From JALZHR01 sp036388475 (GTDB lineage Bacteria; Acidobacteriota; Blastocatellia; Pyrinomonadales; Pyrinomonadaceae): a stretch of 64,000 nucleotides of DNA. Positions within the stretch are counted from its first letter, which is position 1. Each line of letters starts with the position of its first letter. Of this stretch, positions 33,228 through 41,838 are shown in pieces. The notes beneath the pieces are model-generated. The model was not told the DNA's origin and did not search any database. It was given only the letters and a program-made list of their open reading frames with translations. The position numbers and the translations under genes were made by a program. Location: the NCBI GenBank assembly GCA_036388475.1, contig DASVRT010000095.1, positions 1 to 64,000 of the forward strand. Reading direction: 5' to 3'.

Positions 33228-33488
33228 TTTCGTATCTAACCTGTTTTGTGGAAGAGAAAGCTGTTTGAAAAAGCTTCAGCTTTAGTCTCGCCTGACAGCA
33301 AAAGTTATGCCCTTCGTTTAAAGCATTTGCTGCGACCAATTTATTCGAAATTTGCATATTTTCCAAACGATTTTTGCAAACCCGTATTCTATATAGTTTG
33401 CGCTTGATACGAAATGGTGTAAACCGATCGGAAAAATTTCCGGAAATTACTTTAGTGAAATAAATCACAAACCTGTCAATCTGCATCC

Positions 33489-33517
33489 TTGACCACTAAA
33501 ATCAGGCGTGATATGCT
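33489..33517 (+). promoter_or_regulatory. Probable promoter of the atp cluster
   Basis: TTGACC (33489-33494), a 17 bp spacer and TATGCT (33512-33517) match the sigma70 consensus at 9 of 12 positions. It is 74 bp before the atpF start, with no competing gene. Confidence 0.55.
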
Positions 33518-33591
33518 TGATTCTTTTGAGAGCAAGCGATTTTTTTCGCTGCTGACAACTAAGCAATTCATACTTTAGAAATTAATTATTT

Positions 33592-34044
33592 ATGGTCGTT
33601 TTAGCTTTTGCCGAAAGCAGTGCAATTCAGCTTGTGCCGGACGGCACGATTCTGATTCACATCGCGCTGATTCTGATTATGATTTGGGTTCTGAACCGGA
33701 CGTTTTTCCGCCCGATTAATCGCGTTATCGCGACGCGTGAGAAAAACAAAGGCGGACGTTTCGGCGAAGCCGAAGAAATTTTGCAGCAGGTCGCCGAAAA
33801 GAACGCGCGTTTTGAAAGCGTGATGCGCGAAGCGCGTCTGGAAGGCTATAATAAAATCGAAGCCGAGCGCATCGCGGCGATGACTGAAAAACAGGCGCGA
33901 GTCGAAACGGTCAAAGCGGAAGTCGAGCAAAAAGTGGCGGTTGGAAAAGACGCGCTGGCGCAGCAAGCCGAAGAAGCGCGGCGGCAAATCGCGGCGGAAG
34001 CCAGAGTGCTGGCGGAAAAAATCAGCTCGAATATTTTAAAGTAA
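33592..34044 (+). CDS. atpF: F0F1 ATP synthase subunit b'
   Basis: A 150-residue peripheral-stalk subunit. One N-terminal membrane helix (IALILIMIWVLNRTFF) is followed by a long charged coiled coil (RFGEAEEILQQVAEKNARFE to the C-terminus). It is shorter than the second b-type subunit directly downstream; the pair b' plus b forms a heterodimeric stalk, as in phototrophs and several Acidobacteriota. It is the first gene of the cluster. The usual preceding genes for subunits a and c (atpB, atpE) are not here. Confidence 0.88.
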   Translation: MVVLAFAESSAIQLVPDGTILIHIALILIMIWVLNRTFFRPINRVIATREKNKGGRFGEAEEILQQVAEKNARFESVMREARLEGYNKIEAERIAAMTEKQARVETVKAEVEQKVAVGKDALAQQAEEARRQIAAEARVLAEKISSNILK

Positions 34045-34065
34045 GTTTGACGTTTAATTTGAAAT

Positions 34066-34090
34066 AATTTGAAATTTCGGATTTCAAATT
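34066..34090. repeat. Short inverted repeat between the two b-subunit genes
   Basis: AATTTGAAAT (34066-34075) pairs with ATTTCAAATT (34081-34090); further GAAAT words flank both sides. It lies inside the atp cluster, so it cannot be a complete terminator if the cluster is one transcript. Confidence 0.6.
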
Positions 34091-34102
34091 TGAAATCAAT
34101 TT

Positions 34103-34696
34103 ATGTTTGCATTTATTTTTAGCTTCATTTTTATTTTCGCGAGCGGCGGCGAGCATTCGGCAGCGGCGGGCGGCGGATTTGCCGATTGGTGGCATACGCA
34201 CGCCGACCCGTATCTCAATTATCCGGGTTTCGAAGCGTGGAAGTTTATCAATCTGGCGATTTTCCTCGCCGTTATGACTTATCTGCTGAAAAAGCCTCTG
34301 ACCGACGCTTTCAAAACAAGACGCGAGCAGATTCGCGCCGAATTGATTCGCGCCGAACAGGAACGCCGCGCCGCCGAAGCGCGCCTTATTGAAACCGAAT
34401 CCAGACTGGCGCGCCTCGATGCGGAAAGAGAAAATGTTTTGACCAAAGCCGAGCGCGAAGCCGCAGTCGAAAAACAGCGCATCGGCGAGCAAACCGCATT
34501 TGAAATCACGAAACTGCGCGAGCAAGCCGAAAACGAAATTAACCGCACCGCGCAGCAAGCCAGACAGGAGCTTCGCAAATTGTCCGCCGAAGAAACGATT
34601 CGACTGGCGGAGGAAATGATTAAACAGGGAATGACGCCGCAAGCCGACGCGCGTCTTGTCCGCGGCAACATTCAATCAATCGGAGGTCTGCAATAA
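34103..34696 (+). CDS. atpF: F0F1 ATP synthase subunit b
   Basis: A 197-residue stalk subunit. An N-terminal hydrophobic segment (MFAFIFSFIFIFASGG) is probably a signal-like or extra membrane helix. It is followed by a second membrane helix (FINLAIFLAVMTYLLKKPL) and a long Arg/Glu/Ala coiled coil (about 75-180). The double hydrophobic start makes it longer than typical b. Its stop overlaps the start of atpH (TAATG), which shows translational coupling. Confidence 0.9.
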   Translation: MFAFIFSFIFIFASGGEHSAAAGGGFADWWHTHADPYLNYPGFEAWKFINLAIFLAVMTYLLKKPLTDAFKTRREQIRAELIRAEQERRAAEARLIETESRLARLDAERENVLTKAEREAAVEKQRIGEQTAFEITKLREQAENEINRTAQQARQELRKLSAEETIRLAEEMIKQGMTPQADARLVRGNIQSIGGLQ

Positions 34697-35238
34697 TGAG
34701 TGGTGAAACCGTCGCCCGCCGCTACGCGCTGGCGCTGGCTGATGTCGTCGAAAAATCGCCCGATTCGGAAATTATCAAGTCCGAATTGAAACAATGGCAG
34801 GCGATGATGACCGCCAACGCGGATTTGATAAACGTTTTTCGCAATCCGGCGATCGCTCACGCCGGCAAGGAAAAGCTTCTGGAAAACTTAATCGAAAAGG
34901 CAAAACCGGCGCGCACGACCGCTAATTTTCTGCGCGTTCTGCTGCGCAACAATCGCCTGACGGACATCGCCCAAATCAACGATAAATTCGCTTCGGTTTT
35001 GGAAGAACGCTCCGGCGCGGTCGCGGCAACCATCGTTTCGGCGCGCCCGCTTTCGGCGGAAGAACAAACCGCGCTGCAAAACAATTTAAGCAAGCTGACG
35101 GGCAAAAACGTCAGCCTGAATTTTAACATCGACCAGAGTATTATCGGCGGCGTCGTCACCAAAATCGGCTCGACCATTTACGACGGCTCCGTCAAAACGC
35201 AATTGGAAAATTTGAAAGAACAAATGATTAGAAGCTAG
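34696..35238 (+). CDS. atpH: F0F1 ATP synthase subunit delta
   Basis: A 180-residue OSCP/delta subunit that joins the stalk to the top of F1. The N-terminal helical domain has VARRYALALADVVEK and the C-terminal domain has the conserved DQSIIGGVVTKIGSTIYDGSVKTQL. Length and motifs are normal. The start overlaps the atpF stop by one base. A degenerate array of TTTTCAC words separates it from atpA. Confidence 0.95.
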   Translation: MSGETVARRYALALADVVEKSPDSEIIKSELKQWQAMMTANADLINVFRNPAIAHAGKEKLLENLIEKAKPARTTANFLRVLLRNNRLTDIAQINDKFASVLEERSGAVAATIVSARPLSAEEQTALQNNLSKLTGKNVSLNFNIDQSIIGGVVTKIGSTIYDGSVKTQLENLKEQMIRS

Positions 35239-35311
35239 TGAAAAACGAATAACGAAAAGCGAATAGTTTTAAAACTTTCACTTTTCATTTTTCACTTTTC
35301 ACTTTTCACTT
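35236..35311. repeat. Degenerate TTTTCAC word array between atpH and atpA
   Basis: The right half carries four near-tandem TTTTCAC/TTTTCATT units (about 35277-35310). The left half carries GTGAAAAACG, ACGAAAAGCG and similar words that pair only partly with it. It looks like an eroded or growing member of the intergenic word-repeat family and ends 6 bp before the atpA start. Confidence 0.55.
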
Positions 35312-35317
35312 AAAAAT

Positions 35318-36856
35318 ATGGAAGCAATAAAAGCCAACGAAATTAACGAGATTATTCGTTCACAGATTGAAAATTTTGATGCAAGTATGACCGTTTCGGA
35401 AATCGGCACGGTTATCAAGGTCGGCGACGGTATCGCCGAAATTCACGGGCTGGAAAAGGTGATGGCGGGCGAGCTTCTGGAATTTCCGCACGCCGTGCGC
35501 GGTCTCGCCCTCAACCTCGAAGAAGATAAAGTCGGCTGCGTGTTATTCGGCGATTTCCAGAAAATCAAGGAAGGTGACGAAGTCAGACGCACCAAGCGTA
35601 TTATGTCGGTTCCGGTCGGCGACGCGCTGATTGGTCGCGTGGTTGACGCTTTGGGAAATCCGATTGACGGCAAAGGCGATATTGTGACCGACACGTTCAA
35701 TCCGGTCGAGCGTATCGCGCCCGGAATCATCGACCGCCAGCCGGTGAAAGAGCCGCTTCAAACCGGCTTGAAAGCGATTGACGCGATGGTTCCCATCGGT
35801 CGCGGACAGCGCGAGCTTATCATCGGCGACCGCCAGACCGGAAAAACCGCTGTCGCTATCGACACGATTATCAACCAGCGGGGCAAAGATGTAATTTGTA
35901 TCTACGTCGCCATCGGTCAGAAAGCTTCGACGGTCGCGCAGGTCGTGAAAAAACTCGAAGATTTCGGCGCGATGGCTTATACGATTGTCGTTTCGGCGAC
36001 CGCGTCCGACCCGGCGGCGATGCAGTTCTTAGCGCCGTATTCGGGCGTCGCGATGGGCGAATTTTTCCGCGACAACGGACGCCACGCGCTGACGATTTAC
36101 GACGATTTGACCAAACAGGCGGCGGCGTATCGCGAAATTTCCCTGCTTTTGAGACGTCCGCCGGGACGCGAAGCTTATCCGGGCGACGTTTTTTATCTCC
36201 ACTCGCGCCTGCTGGAAAGAGCCGCAAAAATGTCGGATGCGCGCGGCGGCGGAAGTTTAACTTCTCTGCCTTTTATCGAAACGCAGGCGGGCGACATCTC
36301 GGCTTATATTCCGACCAACGTGATTTCGATTACCGACGGGCAGATTTTTCTCGAATCAGATTTGTTTAACTCCGGCGTGCGCCCGGCAATCAACGTCGGA
36401 AACTCGGTTTCGCGCGTCGGCGGCTCGGCGCAGATTAAAGCGATGAAACAGGTTGCGGGAACGCTGCGCATCGACCTCGCGCAGTTTCGCGAGCTCGCGG
36501 CGTTTGCTCAATTCGGTTCGGATTTGGACAAATCGACGCAGTCGCAGCTTGAACGCGGAAAACGCCTGACCGAAATTCTGAAACAGCCGCAATATCAGCC
36601 GATGCCGGTCGAAAATCAGGTTTTCATTATCTGGACGGTCACGAACGGTTTGGCTGACGACATCGAAGTTGCGGATTTGAAACGCTTTGAAGACGAAATC
36701 TTTAAATTCGTCGAAGGCTCGCATCCGGCGGTTCTGGAAACGCTCCGCACGAAAAAAACCATCGACGACGATTTGAAAGCGGCAATGCGCGAAGCGGTCC
36801 AGGATTTCAAATCGTCGCGCTGGACGGAAGCGAAAGCCGCGTCAGCCGCAGTTTAA
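35318..36856 (+). CDS. atpA: F0F1 ATP synthase subunit alpha
   Basis: A 512-residue non-catalytic nucleotide-binding subunit of F1. The P-loop GDRQTGKTA, the RGQRELIIGD stretch, PYSGVAMGEFFRDNG and the ALTIYDDLTKQAAAYR segment are all typical. The C-terminal helical domain includes the coupling Arg region (SVSRVGGSAQIKAMKQVAG). Full length for the family. It would normally be followed by atpG, but three other genes intervene here. Confidence 0.98.
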   Translation: MEAIKANEINEIIRSQIENFDASMTVSEIGTVIKVGDGIAEIHGLEKVMAGELLEFPHAVRGLALNLEEDKVGCVLFGDFQKIKEGDEVRRTKRIMSVPVGDALIGRVVDALGNPIDGKGDIVTDTFNPVERIAPGIIDRQPVKEPLQTGLKAIDAMVPIGRGQRELIIGDRQTGKTAVAIDTIINQRGKDVICIYVAIGQKASTVAQVVKKLEDFGAMAYTIVVSATASDPAAMQFLAPYSGVAMGEFFRDNGRHALTIYDDLTKQAAAYREISLLLRRPPGREAYPGDVFYLHSRLLERAAKMSDARGGGSLTSLPFIETQAGDISAYIPTNVISITDGQIFLESDLFNSGVRPAINVGNSVSRVGGSAQIKAMKQVAGTLRIDLAQFRELAAFAQFGSDLDKSTQSQLERGKRLTEILKQPQYQPMPVENQVFIIWTVTNGLADDIEVADLKRFEDEIFKFVEGSHPAVLETLRTKKTIDDDLKAAMREAVQDFKSSRWTEAKAASAAV

Positions 36857-36894
36857 GAAAGGTCGGAACCGCCGGCGGCAGCGGGCAGTTTGTG

Positions 36895-36969
36895 AAAGGA
36901 TAAAGGCGAAGGGATAAAGGATAAATTCTTTGTGTTACTTTTGCCTTTATCCCTTCGCCTTTATCCTTT
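36895..36969. terminator. Long inverted repeat behind atpA
   Basis: Perfect 26 bp arms (36895-36920 with 36944-36969) are made of the words GGATAAAGGCGAA and GGGATAAAGG, and TTTT follows the 3' arm. A second, outer pair, GAACCGCC (36866-36873) with GGCGGTTC (36981-36988), encloses it. It can stop transcription between atpA and the methyltransferase gene. Confidence 0.75.
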
Positions 36970-36997
36970 TAAGAGTTGCAGGCGGTTCTGATTTTAT

Positions 36998-37777
36998 ATG
37001 TCGAAAGAGAAGTTATCCGAAGAAATCGCGTCGTTTGAGGGACTTTGGGAAGGCGGTTATTACGAGGGCGACCCGCTGAATCCGCTCGCCAAATCGACTT
37101 ACGGCAATTACGGTTATATTTCGGTTCTGCACGCGACATATTTGCGATGTATCAAGCCGTATATCAAGCCGGAAACCATTGCGCTGGAAATCGGACCCGG
37201 ACGCGGCGCGTGGACGAAAACGATGCTCGACGCCAAAGAAATCTGGGCATTGGACGCGCTTTCGGCGGAATACAATCGGTTCTTTGAATATCTGAATCAT
37301 CCGAAAAACGTCAGGTATTTTCAGGTGCAGGACTTTGAATGCAGAGAGCTGCCGGAAAATTATTTTACGTATATGTTTTCGTTCGGCTGTCTGTGTCACG
37401 TTTCTTTTGACGGCATCAGCGAATACGCCCGAAACATTTTTCCGAAGCTTCAAGCAGGCTCGAATTGTTTCTGGCTGGTTGCCGACAAAAAGAAATACAA
37501 CGAGTTTGTCGAAACCGAGCAAAAATTCGACATCTGGCAGGGACTCGCGCCGAAACGAAAAAAGCTCGCGCCCGTGCGAATCGTTTTCGAGACGGTTTCC
37601 AGAGTGACGAAACCGACTTTTCGCAAGACGGACGATTTCGCCGACGGTCAGGGTCACTGGTATGACGCCGGAACCGAGAGAACCTGCGAGATGCTCGAAA
37701 AAATCGGTTACAAGGTCGTCGATGCGGACGTCGGAACCAGCCCGCGCGACCCGATTATTCATTTTATAAAACCGTAG
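36998..37777 (+). CDS. Class I SAM-dependent methyltransferase
   Basis: A 259-residue soluble methyltransferase with SAM-binding motif I ALEIGPGRGAWT near residue 62. It has an acidic residue after strand 2 (WALDALS) and a post-motif region FTYMFSFGCLCHVSFDGI. The substrate is unknown; the overall form resembles small-molecule or sugar methyltransferases. It sits between atpA and a toxin-antitoxin pair inside the ATP synthase cluster, directly after a terminator-like repeat, so it is probably an inserted gene with separate expression. Confidence 0.88.
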   Translation: MSKEKLSEEIASFEGLWEGGYYEGDPLNPLAKSTYGNYGYISVLHATYLRCIKPYIKPETIALEIGPGRGAWTKTMLDAKEIWALDALSAEYNRFFEYLNHPKNVRYFQVQDFECRELPENYFTYMFSFGCLCHVSFDGISEYARNIFPKLQAGSNCFWLVADKKKYNEFVETEQKFDIWQGLAPKRKKLAPVRIVFETVSRVTKPTFRKTDDFADGQGHWYDAGTERTCEMLEKIGYKVVDADVGTSPRDPIIHFIKP

Positions 37778-37803
37778 TTGAAGGTTTAAAATAGAAGTCA
37801 GGT

Positions 37804-38028
37804 ATGACTAATCAAATCCAAATTTACACTGATGAAAAAGGAAACAAGACTTCCGTTATTGTGCCGTATGAAGACTGGGAGAAAATAAACGCACGATTAG
37901 AAATTTTACAGAAAAAATTAAAAATTTTTTCGAGCGTGCGAGAAGGAATACAGGAAGTTAAAGAGGCACGGAAAAAAGGTAAAAAGCTTCAGGACTTATC
38001 AGATTTTATCAATGAAAGTAGAAGTTAA
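37804..38028 (+). CDS. Type II antitoxin of a RelE-type module
   Basis: A 74-residue protein with an N-terminal beta-type DNA-binding half (IQIYTDEKGNKTSVIVPYEDWEKI, read in two parts) and a charged C-terminal helix (VKEARKKGKKLQDLSDF) suited to binding the toxin. Its end overlaps the toxin start by 17 bp, the usual coupling in such modules. The DNA is AT-richer than the atp genes. The assignment rests mainly on the neighbouring RelE-like gene. Confidence 0.8.
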   Translation: MTNQIQIYTDEKGNKTSVIVPYEDWEKINARLEILQKKLKIFSSVREGIQEVKEARKKGKKLQDLSDFINESRS

Positions 38029-38371
38029 AGTTACCGAAAGTTTCAAGAAAGCCGCCAAACCATTGATAAAAAAATATAAGTCTTTTCTTGACGACCTTTC
38101 GGCGCTGCAAGCCAAGCTGCTTATCAATCCTGAAACTGGAAAGTCGCTTGGAAATAATGCCTATAAAATACGGCTGAAGATAAAAAGCAAAGGGAAGGGC
38201 AAAAGCGGCGGAGCAAGAGTAATTTCATATCTCGAAAGGGATTTAATTAGTATCGTTACGATTGACAGTGGAAAAGTAATCGTAAATTTGTTAACGGTTT
38301 ATGACAAATCTGAGAAAGAAAGCATAACCGATGCGGAATTGAAAGAATTAATTGAAAGTCTTCAAGCATAA
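38012..38371 (+). CDS. RelE/ParE-family toxin
   Basis: A 119-residue mRNA-interferase-like toxin. The N-terminal helix pair (ESFKKAAKPLIKKYKSFLDD) and the strand AYKIRLKIKSKGKGKSGGAR, with its basic SKGKGKSGGAR loop, match the RelE group common in Bacteroidetes and related phyla. VNLLTVYDKSEKESI near the end is also typical. It would cut mRNA on the ribosome when free of antitoxin. It lies 20 bp before atpG in the ATP synthase cluster. Confidence 0.88.
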   Translation: MKVEVKVTESFKKAAKPLIKKYKSFLDDLSALQAKLLINPETGKSLGNNAYKIRLKIKSKGKGKSGGARVISYLERDLISIVTIDSGKVIVNLLTVYDKSEKESITDAELKELIESLQA

Positions 38372-38391
38372 GACATTATAAAAAGCAGAAT

Positions 38392-39270
38392 ATGCCAAGT
38401 TTATTAGATATGCGCCGGCGCATTAAGTCGGTCAAAAACACGCAGCAAATCACCAAAGCGATGAAAATGGTCGCGGCGGCAAAGCTCAAACGCGCGACCG
38501 ACCGTGTGACGGCGGCGCGTCCGTTTGCGCAGAAAATGTCGGAAGTTCTCGGCGGCTTGAGCGCGCGCATCGGCGAGGATTTTTCGCATCCGCTGCTGGA
38601 CGCGCGCGGCGACGAAAAATATTTGATTGTTATCGTCACCGCCGACAAAGGGTTGGCGGGCGCGTTTAACGCCAACGTGATTAAAATCGCTCAGGCGTTT
38701 ATGAAGGAAAACGCCGGAAAATCGACTCAAATGATGCCGATCGGCAGAAAAGGGCGTGATTTCTTTAAACGCCGCGAAGTCGCTTTTACCGAAGAATACG
38801 TCGGTCTGACCGGCAAAGGTCGCATCGAATACGGCGAAGCGGTCGAAATCGCGCAGAACGTTATCAGGACTTTTACCGCCGACGAATCGATCGATAAAGT
38901 TTTTCTGGTTTACAGCGAATTCAAATCCGTCCTGTCGCAAAAGCCATCCGTTCGACAATTGCTTCCGATTCCGAAGGTGACGGGCGACGCGGCGCAGACG
39001 ACCGGCGCGCAAGCCGAATATCTTTACGAGCAGCCGCCCGCCGAGATTTTCGGACGCCTGTTGCCGAAACAGGTCGAAACGCAGATTTACAGCGCGATTC
39101 TCGAATCAATCGCCTCCGAGCAGGGCGCGCGGATGACGGCGATGGACAGCGCGTCGAAAAACGCGGGCGAGCTTATCAGTACGCTGACGCTGAATATGAA
39201 CCGCATTCGTCAGGCGGCGATTACGAAAGAAATTATCGAAGTCGTCTCCGGCGCGGCGGCGGCTCAGTAA
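38392..39270 (+). CDS. atpG: F0F1 ATP synthase subunit gamma
   Basis: A 292-residue central rotor shaft of F1. The N-terminal helix LLDMRRRIKSVKNTQQITKAMKMV (read over two parts) and the C-terminal helix MTAMDSASKNAGELISTLTLNMNRIRQAAITKE are the two coiled-coil arms. The Rossmann-like middle has VTADKGLAGAFN. Full length. The genes for beta and epsilon, which usually follow, are absent and must be elsewhere in the genome. Confidence 0.96.
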   Translation: MPSLLDMRRRIKSVKNTQQITKAMKMVAAAKLKRATDRVTAARPFAQKMSEVLGGLSARIGEDFSHPLLDARGDEKYLIVIVTADKGLAGAFNANVIKIAQAFMKENAGKSTQMMPIGRKGRDFFKRREVAFTEEYVGLTGKGRIEYGEAVEIAQNVIRTFTADESIDKVFLVYSEFKSVLSQKPSVRQLLPIPKVTGDAAQTTGAQAEYLYEQPPAEIFGRLLPKQVETQIYSAILESIASEQGARMTAMDSASKNAGELISTLTLNMNRIRQAAITKEIIEVVSGAAAAQ

Positions 39271-39280
39271 AACAACTACT

Positions 39281-39748
39281 GTGAACAGCTTGAATAAAGC
39301 CGACTGGCGCGGGCGAATTTTTCGTTACGCGCCTCTTATTTTGTGGATTGGCGCGATTTTTATCGCTTCGTCGAACACGGGTTCGATGTCGAATACTTCG
39401 CGCATTATTCGTCCGCTGCTGGAATTTCTTTTTCCCGGCACGCCCGAAGATATTCTCGTCGTTTATCACGGATACATTCGCAAATCCGCGCATTTTGCCG
39501 AATACTTCGCGCTGGCTTTTCTGGCGGCGCGCGCTTTTTCCGGTTCTTCCGTCAGAATTCTGCGAAAATACTGGTTTATTTTCGCGCTGGCTTTAATCGC
39601 GCTGGTGGCGACGGCGGACGAAACGAATCAAAGCTTTCTCGCTTCCAGAACAAGCTCGGTTTACGACGTTCTGCTCGACTGTGGCGGCGGATTGACGATG
39701 ATTTTGTTTTTTTTGTTTTACCGGCATTTCTTTTCCAAAAACAATTGA
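39281..39748 (+). CDS. VanZ family membrane protein
   Basis: A 155-residue membrane protein with four hydrophobic segments and the VanZ-like signature HGYIRKSAHFAEYFALAFLA, followed later by DETNQSFLASRTSSVYDVLLD. VanZ proteins confer low teicoplanin resistance in one context but are mostly of unknown function. The start is a GTG 10 bp behind atpG, so it may be read through from the atp transcript. Confidence 0.85.
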   Translation: MNSLNKADWRGRIFRYAPLILWIGAIFIASSNTGSMSNTSRIIRPLLEFLFPGTPEDILVVYHGYIRKSAHFAEYFALAFLAARAFSGSSVRILRKYWFIFALALIALVATADETNQSFLASRTSSVYDVLLDCGGGLTMILFFLFYRHFFSKNN

Positions 39749-39835
39749 TTGCTTGATTTCAAACGCTTTTCCCTTTTCATTCACGAAACTTTATGCGATA
39801 TTTTTCGTTAAGGAATTCAAAGGAGAAATTATAAA

Positions 39836-40996
39836 ATGAGTTTTTTCGACAAAGTTAAGGAAGCCGCGATGAACCAGTTTATCGAAGTCATCGAATGGCT
39901 CGATAATACGGGCGATACGATTTTGTATCGCTTTCCGGTCGCCGGTCAGGAAATCAAAAACGGCGCGCAGTTAATCGTACGCGAATCGCAGGCGGCGGTT
40001 TTCGTTTTTGAAGGTCAGGCGGCTGATACTTTCGGTCCCGGACGCTACACGATTGACGGCGGCAACACGCCGATTCTGTCAAAGCTCGGCGCGTGGAAAT
40101 ACGGTTTCAACTCGCCGATGAAATCGGAAGTTTATTTTGTCAATACCAAGCAGTTCACCGATATGAAATGGGGCACGGCAAACCCGATTATGCTGCGCGA
40201 CAATGATTTCGGCATCGTGCGCCTGCGCGCTTTCGGCGGTTATTCGATGCGCGTCGCCGACCCGCAGACTTTCATCAAGGAAGTCGCCGGCACGAACGCG
40301 CATTTTCAAACCGACGACATCGACGCGCAATTAAAACGCGGCATCGTTTCGGAATTTTCCGACGCCATCGGCGAAATGAAAATTCCGGCGCTGGATTTAG
40401 CGGCGCAATATAAAGAACTCGGCGAAGCGATTCGCGCCAAAATCAACGAAGATTTTCGCACTTACGGAATCGAAGTCACGAAATTCTACGTCGAAAACAT
40501 CAGCTTGCCGCCCGAAGTCGAAGCGGCAATCGACAAACGCAGCTCGATGGGCGCGCTCGGCAACGCCGAGCAGTATATGAAATTTCAGGCGGCTGACGCT
40601 CTGCGCGACGCGGCGCAGAACGAAGGCGGCGGCGCAGGTCTTGGCGCGGGCTTAGGCGCGGGCTTTGCCGTCGGCAACCAGATGGCGAACGTTTTCGGTC
40701 AGCAAGGCGGTCAGGGCGGCGGTCAGCAGCAAACCGTCCAGCCGCAGGCGCAGATGATTCCGTGTCCGAATTGCGGAAAATCGAACGTATCGGGAACAAA
40801 ATTCTGCGGCGACTGCGGCGGCAAAATGGAGGTCGCCAAAGTTCCCTGCGTAAAATGCGGCGCGGAGCTGCGCGAAGGCGCGAAATTCTGTTCGGAATGC
40901 GGTTCGAGCCAGGCAAAAGCGAAATGCGCGAACTGCCAGGCGGAACTCGCGCCGGGCGCAAAATTCTGTCCCGATTGCGGAACGAAGACTGAATAA
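39836..40996 (+). CDS. SPFH-domain protein with three C-terminal zinc ribbons
   Basis: A 386-residue cytoplasmic protein. The N-terminal virion-core/SPFH-like domain (about 1-245) has the typical FIEVIEWLDNTGDTILYRFP start and the YGIEVTKFYVENISLP segment. A Gly/Ala/Gln linker (about 262-305) leads to three CxxC...CxxC zinc-ribbon units (CPNCGK...CGDCGG; CVKCGA...CSECGS; CANCQA...CPDCGT). Similar YdjI/YjfJ-like proteins bind other stress-membrane proteins. An AAGGAG ribosome site fixes the start. The TAA stop is part of a long inverted repeat. Confidence 0.9.
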   Translation: MSFFDKVKEAAMNQFIEVIEWLDNTGDTILYRFPVAGQEIKNGAQLIVRESQAAVFVFEGQAADTFGPGRYTIDGGNTPILSKLGAWKYGFNSPMKSEVYFVNTKQFTDMKWGTANPIMLRDNDFGIVRLRAFGGYSMRVADPQTFIKEVAGTNAHFQTDDIDAQLKRGIVSEFSDAIGEMKIPALDLAAQYKELGEAIRAKINEDFRTYGIEVTKFYVENISLPPEVEAAIDKRSSMGALGNAEQYMKFQAADALRDAAQNEGGGAGLGAGLGAGFAVGNQMANVFGQQGGQGGGQQQTVQPQAQMIPCPNCGKSNVSGTKFCGDCGGKMEVAKVPCVKCGAELREGAKFCSECGSSQAKAKCANCQAELAPGAKFCPDCGTKTE

Positions 40997-41102
40997 CTGA
41001 GAACTGAGAACTGAGAATTGAAAAGCGAGGACTATTTATTCAGTCCTCGCTTTTCAATTCTCAGTTCTCAATTTTTACTTCTCAATTTTCAGTTCTCAGT
41101 TA
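40994..41102. terminator. Convergent inverted repeat with CTGAGAA words
   Basis: The inner arms 41005-41033 and 41042-41070 are perfect over 29 bp. The outer arms TAACTGAGAACT (40994-41005) and its complement (41091-41102) are also perfect. The left outer arm begins with the TAA of the SPFH gene, and the right one ends 1 bp before the esterase stop. The arms contain CTGAGAA three or more times. Confidence 0.8.
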
Positions 41103-41103
41103 A

Positions 41104-41838
41104 TTACCCGACCAATTTGCCGAGATAATAGGGCAGCATTTTGCGCCACCAGACCCAATCGTGATTGACGTCGTGTCCCCAGACGTCGAGCCAGTGCGGA
41201 ATGCTTTTGGAATGCAGGAGCGCGGAAAATTCGCGGCTTCTGTCCGGCGCTTCATACGCGCCCTGTCCGGTCGCGATGATGATTGAATCGGCTTTTTGCA
41301 GGCGCGGCAGATGATAATCGTCGTTCAGATTTTTCAGATACATCATCGGGTTGTTGAAATAGACGTTGTCGTCGTAATAACTTTCCAGATAATTGTAAAT
41401 ATTGTAGCTGCCGCTCATCGCAATCGTGCCGCGAAAATCATCGGAATGTTTGAAATAAGTGTTTGCCGCGAGCAATGCGCCCAGAGATGCGCCGGTGGTT
41501 AAAGGTTTGGCGTCGGCTCCGCATTCGTTGCGAATGAGCGGCAAAACCTCTTCCATAATGTATTTATCGTAGCGCGAAAGCATCTCGACCTTCCAAGCCG
41601 GGTGCGATTCCTTGTTGAGCAGGCTGTAACGGTTGACCGAATTAATCGAATAAGCGCGAATCTTGCCGCTTTCGATAAAGTCTTTAATCGCGTCAATCAG
41701 ATAAAATCTCTCGTATTCGAGATAATCGGCGGCGGCGGTCGGAAACATCAAAAGCGGAACGCCCGCCTCGCCGTAAGCTACCAGCGGCATATCCATATTC
41801 AGATTGTGGCTATACCACGAAGTCGTATCACGTCGCAT
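41104..41838 (-). CDS. Esterase family alpha/beta hydrolase
   Basis: A 244-residue cytoplasmic hydrolase of the putative-esterase (esterase D / PHA-like) type. The nucleophile elbow is TTGASLGALLA. A later Asp region (YEAPDRSREF) and the His-containing SIPHWLDVWGHDVNHDWVWWRKMLP complete the usual pattern, the histidine being in the HDVNHDW segment. The N-terminus VPLLMFPTAAADYLEYERF belongs to the core sheet. It acts on an unknown ester; some relatives are siderophore or mycolate-like esterases. It stands alone between two long inverted repeats. Confidence 0.85.
   Translation of the reverse strand: MRRDTTSWYSHNLNMDMPLVAYGEAGVPLLMFPTAAADYLEYERFYLIDAIKDFIESGKIRAYSINSVNRYSLLNKESHPAWKVEMLSRYDKYIMEEVLPLIRNECGADAKPLTTGASLGALLAANTYFKHSDDFRGTIAMSGSYNIYNYLESYYDDNVYFNNPMMYLKNLNDDYHLPRLQKADSIIIATGQGAYEAPDRSREFSALLHSKSIPHWLDVWGHDVNHDWVWWRKMLPYYLGKLVG

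Larger units (their letters stand above)
33198..33591. other. Divergent intergenic region upstream of the atp genes
   Basis: These 394 bp lie between the divergent DUF6600 and atpF starts. They hold the (CTTG)5 repeat and ribosome site of the DUF6600 gene, a likely atp promoter (33489-33517) and AT-rich sequence between. An open minus-strand frame across 33139-33486 has no coding character and is rejected. Confidence 0.6.

Noticed and set aside
33139..33486. Open minus-strand frame over the DUF6600 promoter region
   Set aside because: It overlaps the start of a real gene and has no coding signature or ribosome site.
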